Source: JBNJGB01 sp051747385 (GTDB lineage Bacteria > Myxococcota_A > UBA9042 > PHBI01 > JACKFB01). From it: DNA of 64,000 nt. The notes under the pieces are model-generated. The model was not told where the DNA came from. It did no database searches and saw nothing but the letters and a program-made list of their open reading frames with translations. The position numbers were made by a program, and so were the translations under genes. Below are positions 33,786 through 42,826 of the stretch, piece after piece; the stretch's first letter is position 1; each line of letters begins with the position of its first letter. The DNA lies in contig JBNJGB010000005.1 of the NCBI GenBank assembly GCA_051747385.1, positions 191,209 to 255,208 of the forward strand, written 5' to 3'.

Positions 33786-36700
33786 TCACCTGCCTGCATC
33801 GCGTCCTGCGGGTCGGCCTCGGATGACGGCCAGGAGCAGCAGGCCGAGGGCCCAGATCCAGCCGAGCGGCGTCGAGCTTCCCTGGCAGCCGCCGCCAGTC
33901 GAGCCTCCGTCTCCCGGCGAGCCGGCGGTGTCTCCGACGGCGTCGGGGCCGGCGTCGGGGAGCAGGTCCCCGGAGTTCGTGGCGTCAGAGCTGCCGGCGT
34001 CCGTGGTGGGCTCGACCGGGCCGTCGGCGGTGGGCTCCGGGCCAGGCTCGGGGCCCGGGTCCGGCTCGGGGTCGCAGAGGCCGCAGGGGCACTCGGCGTC
34101 GGCGGGGGCACAGGCCGAGACGTCGTCTGGGCCGGACTCGCAGTTGTACCCGTCGGGGCAGCCGTCGCCACAAGGGAGGACGCAGTAACGGGCATCGCCG
34201 GCTCCCGGGTCCACGCTGTCGCAGATGGCGCCCTCGACCGGACAGTCGTCGTCGGAGTCGCACGGCGCGCAGAGGACCTCCGCGCACGATCCCTCGAAGC
34301 AGCCCTGGCCGTCGGGGCAGCCCGTCCCCTCGGAGCAGCAGTCCTGCTCCAGGCCGTGGGTGCAACCCTCGGCGGGGTCGCAGGCGTCGACGGTGCAGGG
34401 GTCGCTGTCGTCGCAGGAAAGCGACGTGCCCTCGCAGACGCCGTCGTGGCAGGTGTCGTCCTGGGTGCAGGCGTCCCCGTCGTCGCAAGTCGCGCTGTTG
34501 GCCTCGTTCACGCACCCCACCTCCGGGTCGCACGAGTCGTCCGTGCACGGGTTGGCGTCGTCGCAGGACAGCTCCGCCGGCTCGTGGACGCAGCCCTCGT
34601 CCGGATCGCACGAGTCGTCCGTGCAGGCGTTGCCGTCGTCGCACACGAGCGCCTCACCCACGCATTCCCCGCCCGAGCATGCGTCGTCGGACGTGCACGC
34701 GCTCCCGTCATCGCACGGCGCCGTGTTGTCCTCGTAGACGCAGCCCTCGTCCGGGTCGCAGGAGTCGTCGGTACACGCGTTGGCGTCGTCGCAGACAACG
34801 ACCTCACCCACGCACTCTCCGGAAGCGCAGGTGTCATCCGACGTGCAGGCGCTGCCGTCGTCGCACGGCGCCGTGTTGTCCTCGTAGACGCAGCCCGAGG
34901 ACGGATCGCACGAGTCGTCCGTGCACGGGTTGCCGTCGTCGCAGGCGACGACCTCGCCCACGCACTCGCTGGAGGCGCAGGTGTCGCCCGACGTGCACTC
35001 GCTCCCGTCGTCGCAGGGGGCCGAGTTCGCCGTGTTCAGACAACCGACCTCGGGATCGCAGGAGTCGTCGGTACACGGGTTGGCGTCGTCGCAGAGAACG
35101 GCCTCGCCCACGCACTCTCCGGAAGTGCAGGTGTCGTCCAACGTGCAGGCGCTACCGTCGTCACACGACGCTGTGTTGTCCTCGTAGACGCAGCCCGAGG
35201 ACGGATCGCAGGAGTCGTCCGTGCAGGGGTTGCCGTCATCGCAGACCACCGCCGCACCCACGCACTGGCCCGAGGCGCACGTGTCGCCCGACGTGCACTC
35301 GCTCCCGTCGTCGCAGGGCGCGGTGTTGGGCGTGAAGACACACCCGCTGGCCGGGTCGCAGGTGTCGTCCGTGCACGGGTTGGCGTCGTCGCAGGGGATC
35401 GCCGAGCCCGCGCACGTCCCAGCGCCGTCGCATGTGTCCCCATCGGTGCAGGCGTCGCTGTCGTCGCACGAGGTGCCGAGCTCGGCCGGGATCGAGCAGC
35501 CCGTCTCTGCGTCACACGGACCGGGCACCCAGCAGGGGCCGAGGATGATGTGGGTCTCGGCGACGTCGGAGACGTGACCGAAGGCGTCGAACGCGCGGGC
35601 CTCCAGGTCGTGCTCGCCGGGGTCGGGTGCTCCCCAATCCAGAGTCCAGGCGCCGGGCTCCCCGGCGCTGGCCTCCAACCAGGCGCCACCGTCGATACGC
35701 ACCTCGACGCGGTCCACGGCGCACGGGCCGTCGGAGGCCTCCGTCGTGATCTCGAGGGCGGATCCATCACCCGGCGTCACCGCGGCGAACGACACCGCCG
35801 GAGGTGCGGCGTCCACGTGGAGCTCGCCCACCTCCGAGACCGACGTCAGCCCCACGGCGTCCTCGCAGCGGACCGACCACGCGTGGTCACCCGCGGAGAG
35901 GGCGGTGGGAGGCATCGCGGACGAGGTCTCGGGCTCGAGCGCCGACCCGACCTCTTCGCCGTCCACGAGGAGCTGCGCGCTCACGACGCCCGAGCCCTCG
36001 TCGGAGCAGGGCTTCCAGGTCAGCTCGGGGATCGTCCCGGCGCAGGCGCCCTCGGTTGGCGCAGCGGGGACCGCCGGTGCGGGAGCCGTGGTGTCGACGC
36101 CGAAGGTCCGTGAGGACTCCGCGCCCAGGTTCTCCGCGCAGTCCACAGCGCGGACCGAGACCTCGTGCTGGCCATCGTCCAGGGGCTCGTCGGGGACGAG
36201 GCTGGTCACACCGGAGTCCACGGCGGTCTCGACGCCGTCCAGGATGACCCGATAGCCGCAGACACCGCTCCCGCTATCCTCGGCCGCATCCCAGATCACC
36301 TCGGGCGCCGTGTCCGTCGTCCAGGCCCCCTCCTCGGGCGCCATCAGGACCACCTCGCCGGGCACCTCGGAGTCCACCCGGAGGGTGCGCTCCGCGGACG
36401 GCGAGCCGACGTTGCCGGCGCAGTCCTCCGCACGGACGCGCCACGTCCGGACGCCTTCACCGAGCGGCTGGGGCGTCGCCTCGGTCGCCTCCGCGTCGAT
36501 GACCAGCTCCTGGTCGTCGACCTCGACGTGGTAGGCGCAGATCCCCGACGCGGTGGCCGGCGATGCGTCCTCGGCGGCGCTCCATCTCAGGGTCGGCGTG
36601 GTCGAGGCCACCCACTCCCCGTCGTCGGGAGCGGTCGGCTGAGGCACGCCGGGAGGCTCGGTGTCGACCCGCACGATGCGCGAGGTAGCCGCAGGCCCCT

Positions 36701-39700
36701 CGTTCCCGGCGCAGTCGATGGCGCTGACCGTCCAGGTGTGGTCGCCGTCCGACAGCGACGGCGTCGTCCAGCTCGTCCCGGTCGTCTCGGTGGCCGACGT
36801 GTCGTCCAAGGCGACCCGGTAGCCGCAGATCTCGCCGACGGCGTCCGACGCCGTATTCCAGGTGAGGGGGACGTTCGGCGTGTTCGTCCACGCCAGGTGC
36901 TCCGGAGAGTCGAGCTCGGGCGCCTCGGGCGCGGTGCTGTCGACCTGGATGGACCGCTCTGCCGAGACGGTCTCGAGCCCGGCGTGGTCCACCGTCCGGA
37001 CGCGCCAGGAGTGCGCGCCCTCGGACAGCGCCAGGGCCTCGCTCAGCGCGACCGAGAGGCCGTTGGTCTCGTCCACGACTTCGCCGTCGATCTCCAGGAC
37101 GTACCGGTCGACGCCGCACCCTGCGTCGTTGCTCGCGCCCCAACTGAAGCTCGCCGCCGGCTGCACCCACGCGCCGTCGGCGGGAGCGTCGAGGGAGGCC
37201 GCCTCGGGAGGGGTCGTGTCGGCGACGACCGTCACCTCGGGCCGCTCCTCGGGCGCCGTAACGTTCCCCTCGGTGTCCGTGGCCCGCGCCGCCAAGACAT
37301 GAGCGCCCGTAGGCAGCGGGTCGAGGGTAACCGACCAGGCCCCGTCCCCGTCGAGGGCGGCCTGTGCCCACGGCTCCCCGGGGACGCTCATCTCGACGAG
37401 GTCCACCCCCGCGGCGCACTCGGTGCCCTCGTCGACGGCGGTGCCCGACAGGACGATGGGCTCGCCCCCGACGCACGTGGCCTCGCCCGGCGCCTCGATG
37501 AGGGCCGAAGGCGGCATCACGTCCGGCACCAGGTCGAAGCCGCGCACGGACGTGTCGCGCTCCCGCCCGGCCCCGTCCACCGCCCGGACCCACCACGAGT
37601 AGCTGCCCGGCTCCACGACGCCGTCCGGCTCGGCGCACACCGGGCTCTGGTCCACGGCAGCCACGAAGGTGGACGTCCCGCCGACCGTCAGCTCGTAGTG
37701 GTCCAGCCCGACCCCCGCGTCGGTGGTGGGTTCCCAGCAGAAGGTGGGCCTGCTCTGGCACAGGGTCGCGACGTCGGACGGAGACACCGTCTCGAAGGGC
37801 TCGGGCGGCTCCGTGTCCACGATGACGGTCCGGCTCGCCGTGGCCCGCTCCCGGGGCGGATCATCGTCGTGGAAGACGTCGAACGCCTTGACGAGCAGGT
37901 CGTGCTCCCCGTCCGGGAGTGGCAGCGAGGGCTCGGTGCTCGTCTCGTCGGCGTAGACGGCCGTGTTGAAGTCGCCGTCGACCCACAGCTCGTAGTGTGA
38001 GAGGCCCCCTCCGGGCAGGCCCCCTGGCAGCTCGGCGTCCTGGGCCGCCTCCCAGGTGACGGTGGGCGTGCTGGTCTCGAGGAGCGCGCCGTCGGCCGGT
38101 CCCGTCAGGGCGAACGCGTCCGGCCGCGAGAGGTCGACCCGCACGCGCCACGGCGTCGCTTCGCTGGCGTTCCCCAGGCGGTCCGTCGCCGCGACCGTCC
38201 ACGTGTGCTCGCCCTCGGAGAGTCCGTCGACCTCCGACAGGGTGGCCTCCGTCGCGCCGAGGTCCAGCTCTCCGGAGACCTCGGCCCCGTTCACCTTCAG
38301 CGCGATCCGCTCGACGCCGACTCCGTCGTCGGTCACCGGCGTCCAGCGGAAGGTGGGCTGTGTCCAGGGCGTGTAGACGCCGTCGATGGGTGAGATCAGG
38401 CTGTAGCCCACCCCTGGCTGGACGGTCACCTGGGTCCAGCGGCTGGGGCAGTTGCGCTGGTCGTTGTCGTTCACGGCGAGGTACAGGCGGCCGGCCTGCG
38501 TGACCTCCAAGGTCCTGTGGCCTCCGACCACGTACTCGTCCCCCGTCGTGCCGACGTAGGCCATGACGGCGCCGAAGGGGTGATCGCCCCACGCCGACCA
38601 GCGGGAGACGGTCGACGCCTGGGTGCCCGACCCTCCGGGCCCGTAGCAGGACGCGTCGCAGCGCGCGTTGTCCTTGAAGCACAGCGTGCCCGACGCGTGG
38701 ACCTCGAGCACGTCCCCCGGCTCCACGTCGATGCCCGTGTCCACGGGAGCGGCCGGGTTCCGGTTCGCCGTCAGGAGGAAGCCCTCGGCGGGGGTGACGC
38801 CCGGTCCGGTCCGGTCCACGTGGAAGCTGCGGGCCTCGGTCGAGGTCACGTTGCCGAGGGCGTCACGCGCCTCGATGGACCACGTGTGCGCCCCTTCCCC
38901 GGGCGAGAACGTGTACGAGGCTGCGGAGGTGGACTTCACGACGTTACCGTCGACCCGAACCCGATAGGGCGGGCTCGCCATGCCCACGCCCTGATCCGAC
39001 GTGGAGGCCCAGCTCAAGGTCACCTCCTCGGCCGCGGTCCAGTCCTGGCCGTCGAAGGTCTCCACGGGCGCGTGACCCGTGGCCTCGAACGCGATCGGGC
39101 CGGTGCGGTCGACCTTCAACGTCCGGGTCTGGTTCGAGCCGGTCGTGTTCCCGAGCACGTCCCGCGCCACGACCCGCCAGTGATGCTCGCCCTCCTCGAA
39201 GGGCTCGTCCGGGCTCCACGACGTCGCCGTGCCCACGTCCACCGCGAGCCCGTCGGCCTCCGCGCCGTCCGCCGGCCACACGCGGACCTCGTAGCCCTCG
39301 AGCCCGCTCACGTCGTCGGTCGTCGCTTGCCACGACAGGGTCGGCGAGCCCTTGCTCCACGAGCCGTTCTCCGGGGCCAGCAACCCGAAGGCGTTGGGGC
39401 CCTCGCAGTCCACGTCGATCGTGCGCTCTGTCGGAGCCGCCTGGACGTTGCCCTCCGCATCGATCGCTCGGACGTAGAGGGTGTGGGAGCCGCTGGTCGG
39501 GGCCTCCCAGGCCCACGTCCAGGGGCGCGACGCGTTCGTCGGGTCTCCGCCGAGACCGGCGGTCTCCCAGCCCGACTCCGCTGCATCGTCGAGCTGGACC
39601 TGGACCTCCACGACGCCGGAGCCGGGAGGCGCCGTCGGCGTGGCGCCGGGATCGGACGCCGAGCCCTTGATCTCCGCCGAAGCGCACCCCCAGATCTCGC

Positions 39701-42700
39701 CGTCGGTCGGGGGCTGCGTGACGATGGTCGCCGGCGGGTTCACGTCCTGATTGATGGTCATGGTCCACTCGGACCCGCTGGTGGTAGCGTTCCCCGCGTG
39801 GTCGACCGCCTCGACCTGCCAGCCGTACGAGCCGTTGGTCAGCTCGGGCTCGGGACGCGCGCAGATCTCGGACGCCTCGGGATCGGGCACGACGTCCATC
39901 TCCGAAGCGCCGCCCGACTTGTTGATGGTGACGCGGTATTTCGCCAGTCCCGACCCGGCGTCCGCGCTCGGCTCCCAGCAGAGGAGGGGCGAGAACGTCT
40001 CGACCGTCACCCCGTTCGCCGGCTCGAGCTTGGCGAACGCCTCCGGCGGATTGGTCTCGACCACGAAGGTGTCCACGTCCGAAGCGGTCGAAAGCCCGAC
40101 GTGATCAAAGGCCACCACATGCCACGTGTGCTCGCCATCCGGGAGGATGTCCCACGCGTCGGTGCTACACGGCTCCGAGATGCCGCAGCCGGCCGCGTCG
40201 ACGTCCGGCCCTCCATAGGGCTCGCCGTCGATGAACACCTCGAAGTGGCTGATCCCCGAGCCGCCGGGGTTGTCCTCGGCCATGAACGAGAACGTCGGCA
40301 CGAAGCTCGACACCCAGTCGCCCGAGCCGTGGGGCGTCACGTCCACCGTCTGGACCGAGATCGGCGGCGTCTGATCGACCATCACCTGCCAGCTCTGGCT
40401 GCTCTCGCGGGTGTTCCCCACGCCGTCGATCGCGACGACGTGCCAGGTGTGGAGCCCCTCCCCCAGCGGGGTCGGCGGAGCCGCCGTCGTGGTGCCGCTG
40501 CCGGTCGTGGCTACGACCGCGCCGTCCACCAGCAGCTCGTAGCCGCTCACGCCGGACAGCCCGTCCGTGGCCGCGGCCCACGTGAAGGTGGGCTGGCTCT
40601 CCTGCGTCACCACGCCGTCGCCGGGCGCCGAAAGCCCGAAGGCCGCGGGCCCGCTCCGGTCGATCCCGAAGCCCACGGCCTCCGTGTCCGTGGCGTTCCC
40701 CACGGCGTCCACCGCTCGGACGGCGACTTGGTGCGCGCCTTCTGAGAGGCCGCTCACGTCCAGATCCCACTCCGTCGTCGCCGCGTCCACCTCGGCCACC
40801 TTCGAGCCGTCGAGCCACACTTCGTAGCGCTCGACCCCGGCCGGCGCATCGGTCGCCTGCTCCCAGGCCACGGGGAGGGTGGCGCCGTCATCGTGCCACG
40901 CGTCGAGTTCGGGCGACGTGACCGCAAAGGACTCGGGCCCATCCGCGTCGACCGTCAGCGCGCGCTCGCCCGACGCCGCCGTGGCGTCGAGGCAACCGTG
41001 GGCGACGACCTGCCAGGTATGCTCGCCGGATGCGAGCGCCTTGGACACCGGGACCTGGTACTCCAACGTCGTCAGGCCCTCGGCGACCGGGTTCGCCATG
41101 TCGCCGTCGACGTGGACGGAGTAGGTGACGTCCTCCTCCTGCGTGCCGGTCACGACCCAGCTTAGCGCGGGCGTCCCATCGGTGAGCTGCCCGGCCGCGG
41201 GGTATTCGAGCACCGGCGCGGCGGGCGTGCTGTCCACCGTGAACGCTCGGAGCCCCGACTGCGCGACGTCCCCCAGGCAGTTCCGTGCCTGCACACGGAT
41301 GGCGTGGTTCCCGTTTTGGAAACGGTCGTCGCCTGTGGGTGTCCACGATGTCTCCGTGAGCCCCTCGGCCAGCACATCGCCCTCGGAAGTCACGATATCG
41401 AAGACGATGCCATCCAGCGAAGCGGCATAGGTCCACGCGATGGTCGGGTCGCACGCCACTGTGCTGTTGTTCTCCGGCGATGTCACCGTCGGCGCGCCGA
41501 TGGAGTCGAAGGTCGCGGAGGCGGACGCGGTCCCGTCGTCGCAGTCGGCAACCTCTACTTTCCAGGTGTTGTCGTGCGATTGAAGCAGGACGGCATCCGC
41601 GACGACGTGGAACCGGCGCCGCTTGACGCCACAGGTGTGGTTTTCGCCTGCGCTAACGAACGCGAAGGTCCCGGACGGTGGGCTCGCCTGGCCGTAGTCG
41701 TCCCGACCCCAGCAGTCGACGCTGCCGTCTGACCGGATGCCGCAGGTGTGTACGTAGTCTGCGCTAACGGACGCGAAGGTCCCGGACGGCGGGCTCGACT
41801 GGCCGAAGTGGTTGGATCCCCAGCAGTCCGCGCTACCGTCCGTCCGGACACCGCAGGAATGGGAGCCCCCCGAGCTGACGGAGACGAAGGTGCCAGACAG
41901 CGGGCTCGACTGGCCGAAGGTGTCGCGTCCCCAGCAGTCAACGCTGCCGTCTGGCCGGACACCGCAGGTGTGGTCGGTCCCCGCGCTTACGGCGTCGAAG
42001 GTCCCAGACGGCGGGCTCGACTCGCCGTAGTCATTGTCGCCCCAGCAGTCCGCGCTACCGTCCGGACGGACACCGCAGGTGTGGGCCCCCCCCGCGCTTA
42101 CGGAGTCGAAGGTCCCAGACAGCGGGCTCGACTGGCCGTCCTCGTCCCAACCCCAGCAGTCGACGGTACCGTCCGGCCGGAGACCGCAAGTGTGATACGT
42201 ACCCGCGGTGACGGAGTCGAAGGTGCCCGACGGCGGGCTGGACTGGCCCACGAAGTAGGCGTACGGGCAGTCGAGGGTGCCATCCGGCTCGAAGGTACAA
42301 AGCACGGGGGAGTAGTCGGAGCCCCAGCAAGCGACCGTGCCATCCGTCCGCAGGCCGCAGGTGTGGCTGCGTTGGCCGCCGCCGCCCGCGCTGACGGATG
42401 CGAAGGTCCCGGACGGCGGGCTCGACTGGCCGTAGTCGTTGTCGCCCCAACACGCGACCGTACCTCCGGACACCTGCACGTCCCCTACCGGCACCTCCGT
42501 CCCGTTCAGCGTCACCGTGAAGGCTGGGTCTGCGCACGAGTAGCCAGACAGATCCAGGGTCCACTCCAGCTCCGGCGGGCACGTGCCGAGGGTTCCCCCG
42601 TCGGCCGGGCTCACCAGGACCGGCGCCGCCAGCTCCGCGGACGCGGACGGCGCCACACACACCGCGAGGGCCACCGCCGCGGCCAGCCTGACCGCCCGAC

Positions 42701-42761
42701 ACGAAGGGACGCCGCGGACGCGGAGAAGAACTCGGGAGCATCGTCGAATCGAACGCGTCAT
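33786..42761 (-). CDS. Giant secreted surface protein: RCC1-like array, Ig-like domains, Cys/Asp repeats, C-terminal anchor
   Basis: This 2,991-residue protein has a signal peptide (AAAVALAVCVAPSASA) and begins an Ig/FN3-like domain that is interrupted by seven RCC1-like repeats (GSVDCWGRDTFGQSSPLSG type). About twenty Ig/FN3-like modules with GxHTWxVxAxDxxGN follow. The last about 500 residues hold eight Cys/Asp-rich units such as CTDDSCDPSSGCVYEDNTA. The C-terminus is a Gly/Ser stretch with GGGCQGSS, a membrane helix (GWIWALGLLLLAVI) and basic residues, which fits MYXO-CTERM-type sorting. It is probably a surface adhesin or matrix protein. The ATG at 42761 has GGAG eight bases upstream; another at 42824 is possible. 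Confidence 0.88.
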   Translation of the reverse strand: MTRSIRRCSRVLLRVRGVPSCRAVRLAAAVALAVCVAPSASAELAAPVLVSPADGGTLGTCPPELEWTLDLSGYSCADPAFTVTLNGTEVPVGDVQVSGGTVACWGDNDYGQSSPPSGTFASVSAGGGGQRSHTCGLRTDGTVACWGSDYSPVLCTFEPDGTLDCPYAYFVGQSSPPSGTFDSVTAGTYHTCGLRPDGTVDCWGWDEDGQSSPLSGTFDSVSAGGAHTCGVRPDGSADCWGDNDYGESSPPSGTFDAVSAGTDHTCGVRPDGSVDCWGRDTFGQSSPLSGTFVSVSSGGSHSCGVRTDGSADCWGSNHFGQSSPPSGTFASVSADYVHTCGIRSDGSVDCWGRDDYGQASPPSGTFAFVSAGENHTCGVKRRRFHVVADAVLLQSHDNTWKVEVADCDDGTASASATFDSIGAPTVTSPENNSTVACDPTIAWTYAASLDGIVFDIVTSEGDVLAEGLTETSWTPTGDDRFQNGNHAIRVQARNCLGDVAQSGLRAFTVDSTPAAPVLEYPAAGQLTDGTPALSWVVTGTQEEDVTYSVHVDGDMANPVAEGLTTLEYQVPVSKALASGEHTWQVVAHGCLDATAASGERALTVDADGPESFAVTSPELDAWHDDGATLPVAWEQATDAPAGVERYEVWLDGSKVAEVDAATTEWDLDVSGLSEGAHQVAVRAVDAVGNATDTEAVGFGIDRSGPAAFGLSAPGDGVVTQESQPTFTWAAATDGLSGVSGYELLVDGAVVATTGSGTTTAAPPTPLGEGLHTWHVVAIDGVGNTRESSQSWQVMVDQTPPISVQTVDVTPHGSGDWVSSFVPTFSFMAEDNPGGSGISHFEVFIDGEPYGGPDVDAAGCGISEPCSTDAWDILPDGEHTWHVVAFDHVGLSTASDVDTFVVETNPPEAFAKLEPANGVTVETFSPLLCWEPSADAGSGLAKYRVTINKSGGASEMDVVPDPEASEICARPEPELTNGSYGWQVEAVDHAGNATTSGSEWTMTINQDVNPPATIVTQPPTDGEIWGCASAEIKGSASDPGATPTAPPGSGVVEVQVQLDDAAESGWETAGLGGDPTNASRPWTWAWEAPTSGSHTLYVRAIDAEGNVQAAPTERTIDVDCEGPNAFGLLAPENGSWSKGSPTLSWQATTDDVSGLEGYEVRVWPADGAEADGLAVDVGTATSWSPDEPFEEGEHHWRVVARDVLGNTTGSNQTRTLKVDRTGPIAFEATGHAPVETFDGQDWTAAEEVTLSWASTSDQGVGMASPPYRVRVDGNVVKSTSAASYTFSPGEGAHTWSIEARDALGNVTSTEARSFHVDRTGPGVTPAEGFLLTANRNPAAPVDTGIDVEPGDVLEVHASGTLCFKDNARCDASCYGPGGSGTQASTVSRWSAWGDHPFGAVMAYVGTTGDEYVVGGHRTLEVTQAGRLYLAVNDNDQRNCPSRWTQVTVQPGVGYSLISPIDGVYTPWTQPTFRWTPVTDDGVGVERIALKVNGAEVSGELDLGATEATLSEVDGLSEGEHTWTVAATDRLGNASEATPWRVRVDLSRPDAFALTGPADGALLETSTPTVTWEAAQDAELPGGLPGGGLSHYELWVDGDFNTAVYADETSTEPSLPLPDGEHDLLVKAFDVFHDDDPPRERATASRTVIVDTEPPEPFETVSPSDVATLCQSRPTFCWEPTTDAGVGLDHYELTVGGTSTFVAAVDQSPVCAEPDGVVEPGSYSWWVRAVDGAGRERDTSVRGFDLVPDVMPPSALIEAPGEATCVGGEPIVLSGTAVDEGTECAAGVDLVEMSVPGEPWAQAALDGDGAWSVTLDPLPTGAHVLAARATDTEGNVTAPEERPEVTVVADTTPPEAASLDAPADGAWVQPAASFSWGASNDAGCGVDRYVLEIDGEVVDETNGLSVALSEALALSEGAHSWRVRTVDHAGLETVSAERSIQVDSTAPEAPELDSPEHLAWTNTPNVPLTWNTASDAVGEICGYRVALDDTSATETTGTSWTTPSLSDGDHTWTVSAIDCAGNEGPAATSRIVRVDTEPPGVPQPTAPDDGEWVASTTPTLRWSAAEDASPATASGICAYHVEVDDQELVIDAEATEATPQPLGEGVRTWRVRAEDCAGNVGSPSAERTLRVDSEVPGEVVLMAPEEGAWTTDTAPEVIWDAAEDSGSGVCGYRVILDGVETAVDSGVTSLVPDEPLDDGQHEVSVRAVDCAENLGAESSRTFGVDTTAPAPAVPAAPTEGACAGTIPELTWKPCSDEGSGVVSAQLLVDGEEVGSALEPETSSAMPPTALSAGDHAWSVRCEDAVGLTSVSEVGELHVDAAPPAVSFAAVTPGDGSALEITTEASDGPCAVDRVEVRIDGGAWLEASAGEPGAWTLDWGAPDPGEHDLEARAFDAFGHVSDVAETHIILGPCWVPGPCDAETGCSIPAELGTSCDDSDACTDGDTCDGAGTCAGSAIPCDDANPCTDDTCDPASGCVFTPNTAPCDDGSECTSGDTCASGQCVGAAVVCDDGNPCTDDSCDPSSGCVYEDNTASCDDGSACTLDDTCTSGECVGEAVLCDDANPCTDDSCDPEVGCLNTANSAPCDDGSECTSGDTCASSECVGEVVACDDGNPCTDDSCDPSSGCVYEDNTAPCDDGSACTSDDTCASGECVGEVVVCDDANACTDDSCDPDEGCVYEDNTAPCDDGSACTSDDACSGGECVGEALVCDDGNACTDDSCDPDEGCVHEPAELSCDDANPCTDDSCDPEVGCVNEANSATCDDGDACTQDDTCHDGVCEGTSLSCDDSDPCTVDACDPAEGCTHGLEQDCCSEGTGCPDGQGCFEGSCAEVLCAPCDSDDDCPVEGAICDSVDPGAGDARYCVLPCGDGCPDGYNCESGPDDVSACAPADAECPCGLCDPEPDPGPEPGPEPTADGPVEPTTDAGSSDATNSGDLLPDAGPDAVGDTAGSPGDGGSTGGGCQGSSTPLGWIWALGLLLLAVIRGRPAGRDAGR

Positions 42762-42826
42762 CGTGCGGTCTCCAGTCGTATCGCGAGAGAGATGGGGGTC
42801 GTCGCGGGAGGCGAGGCGCCGTGTCA

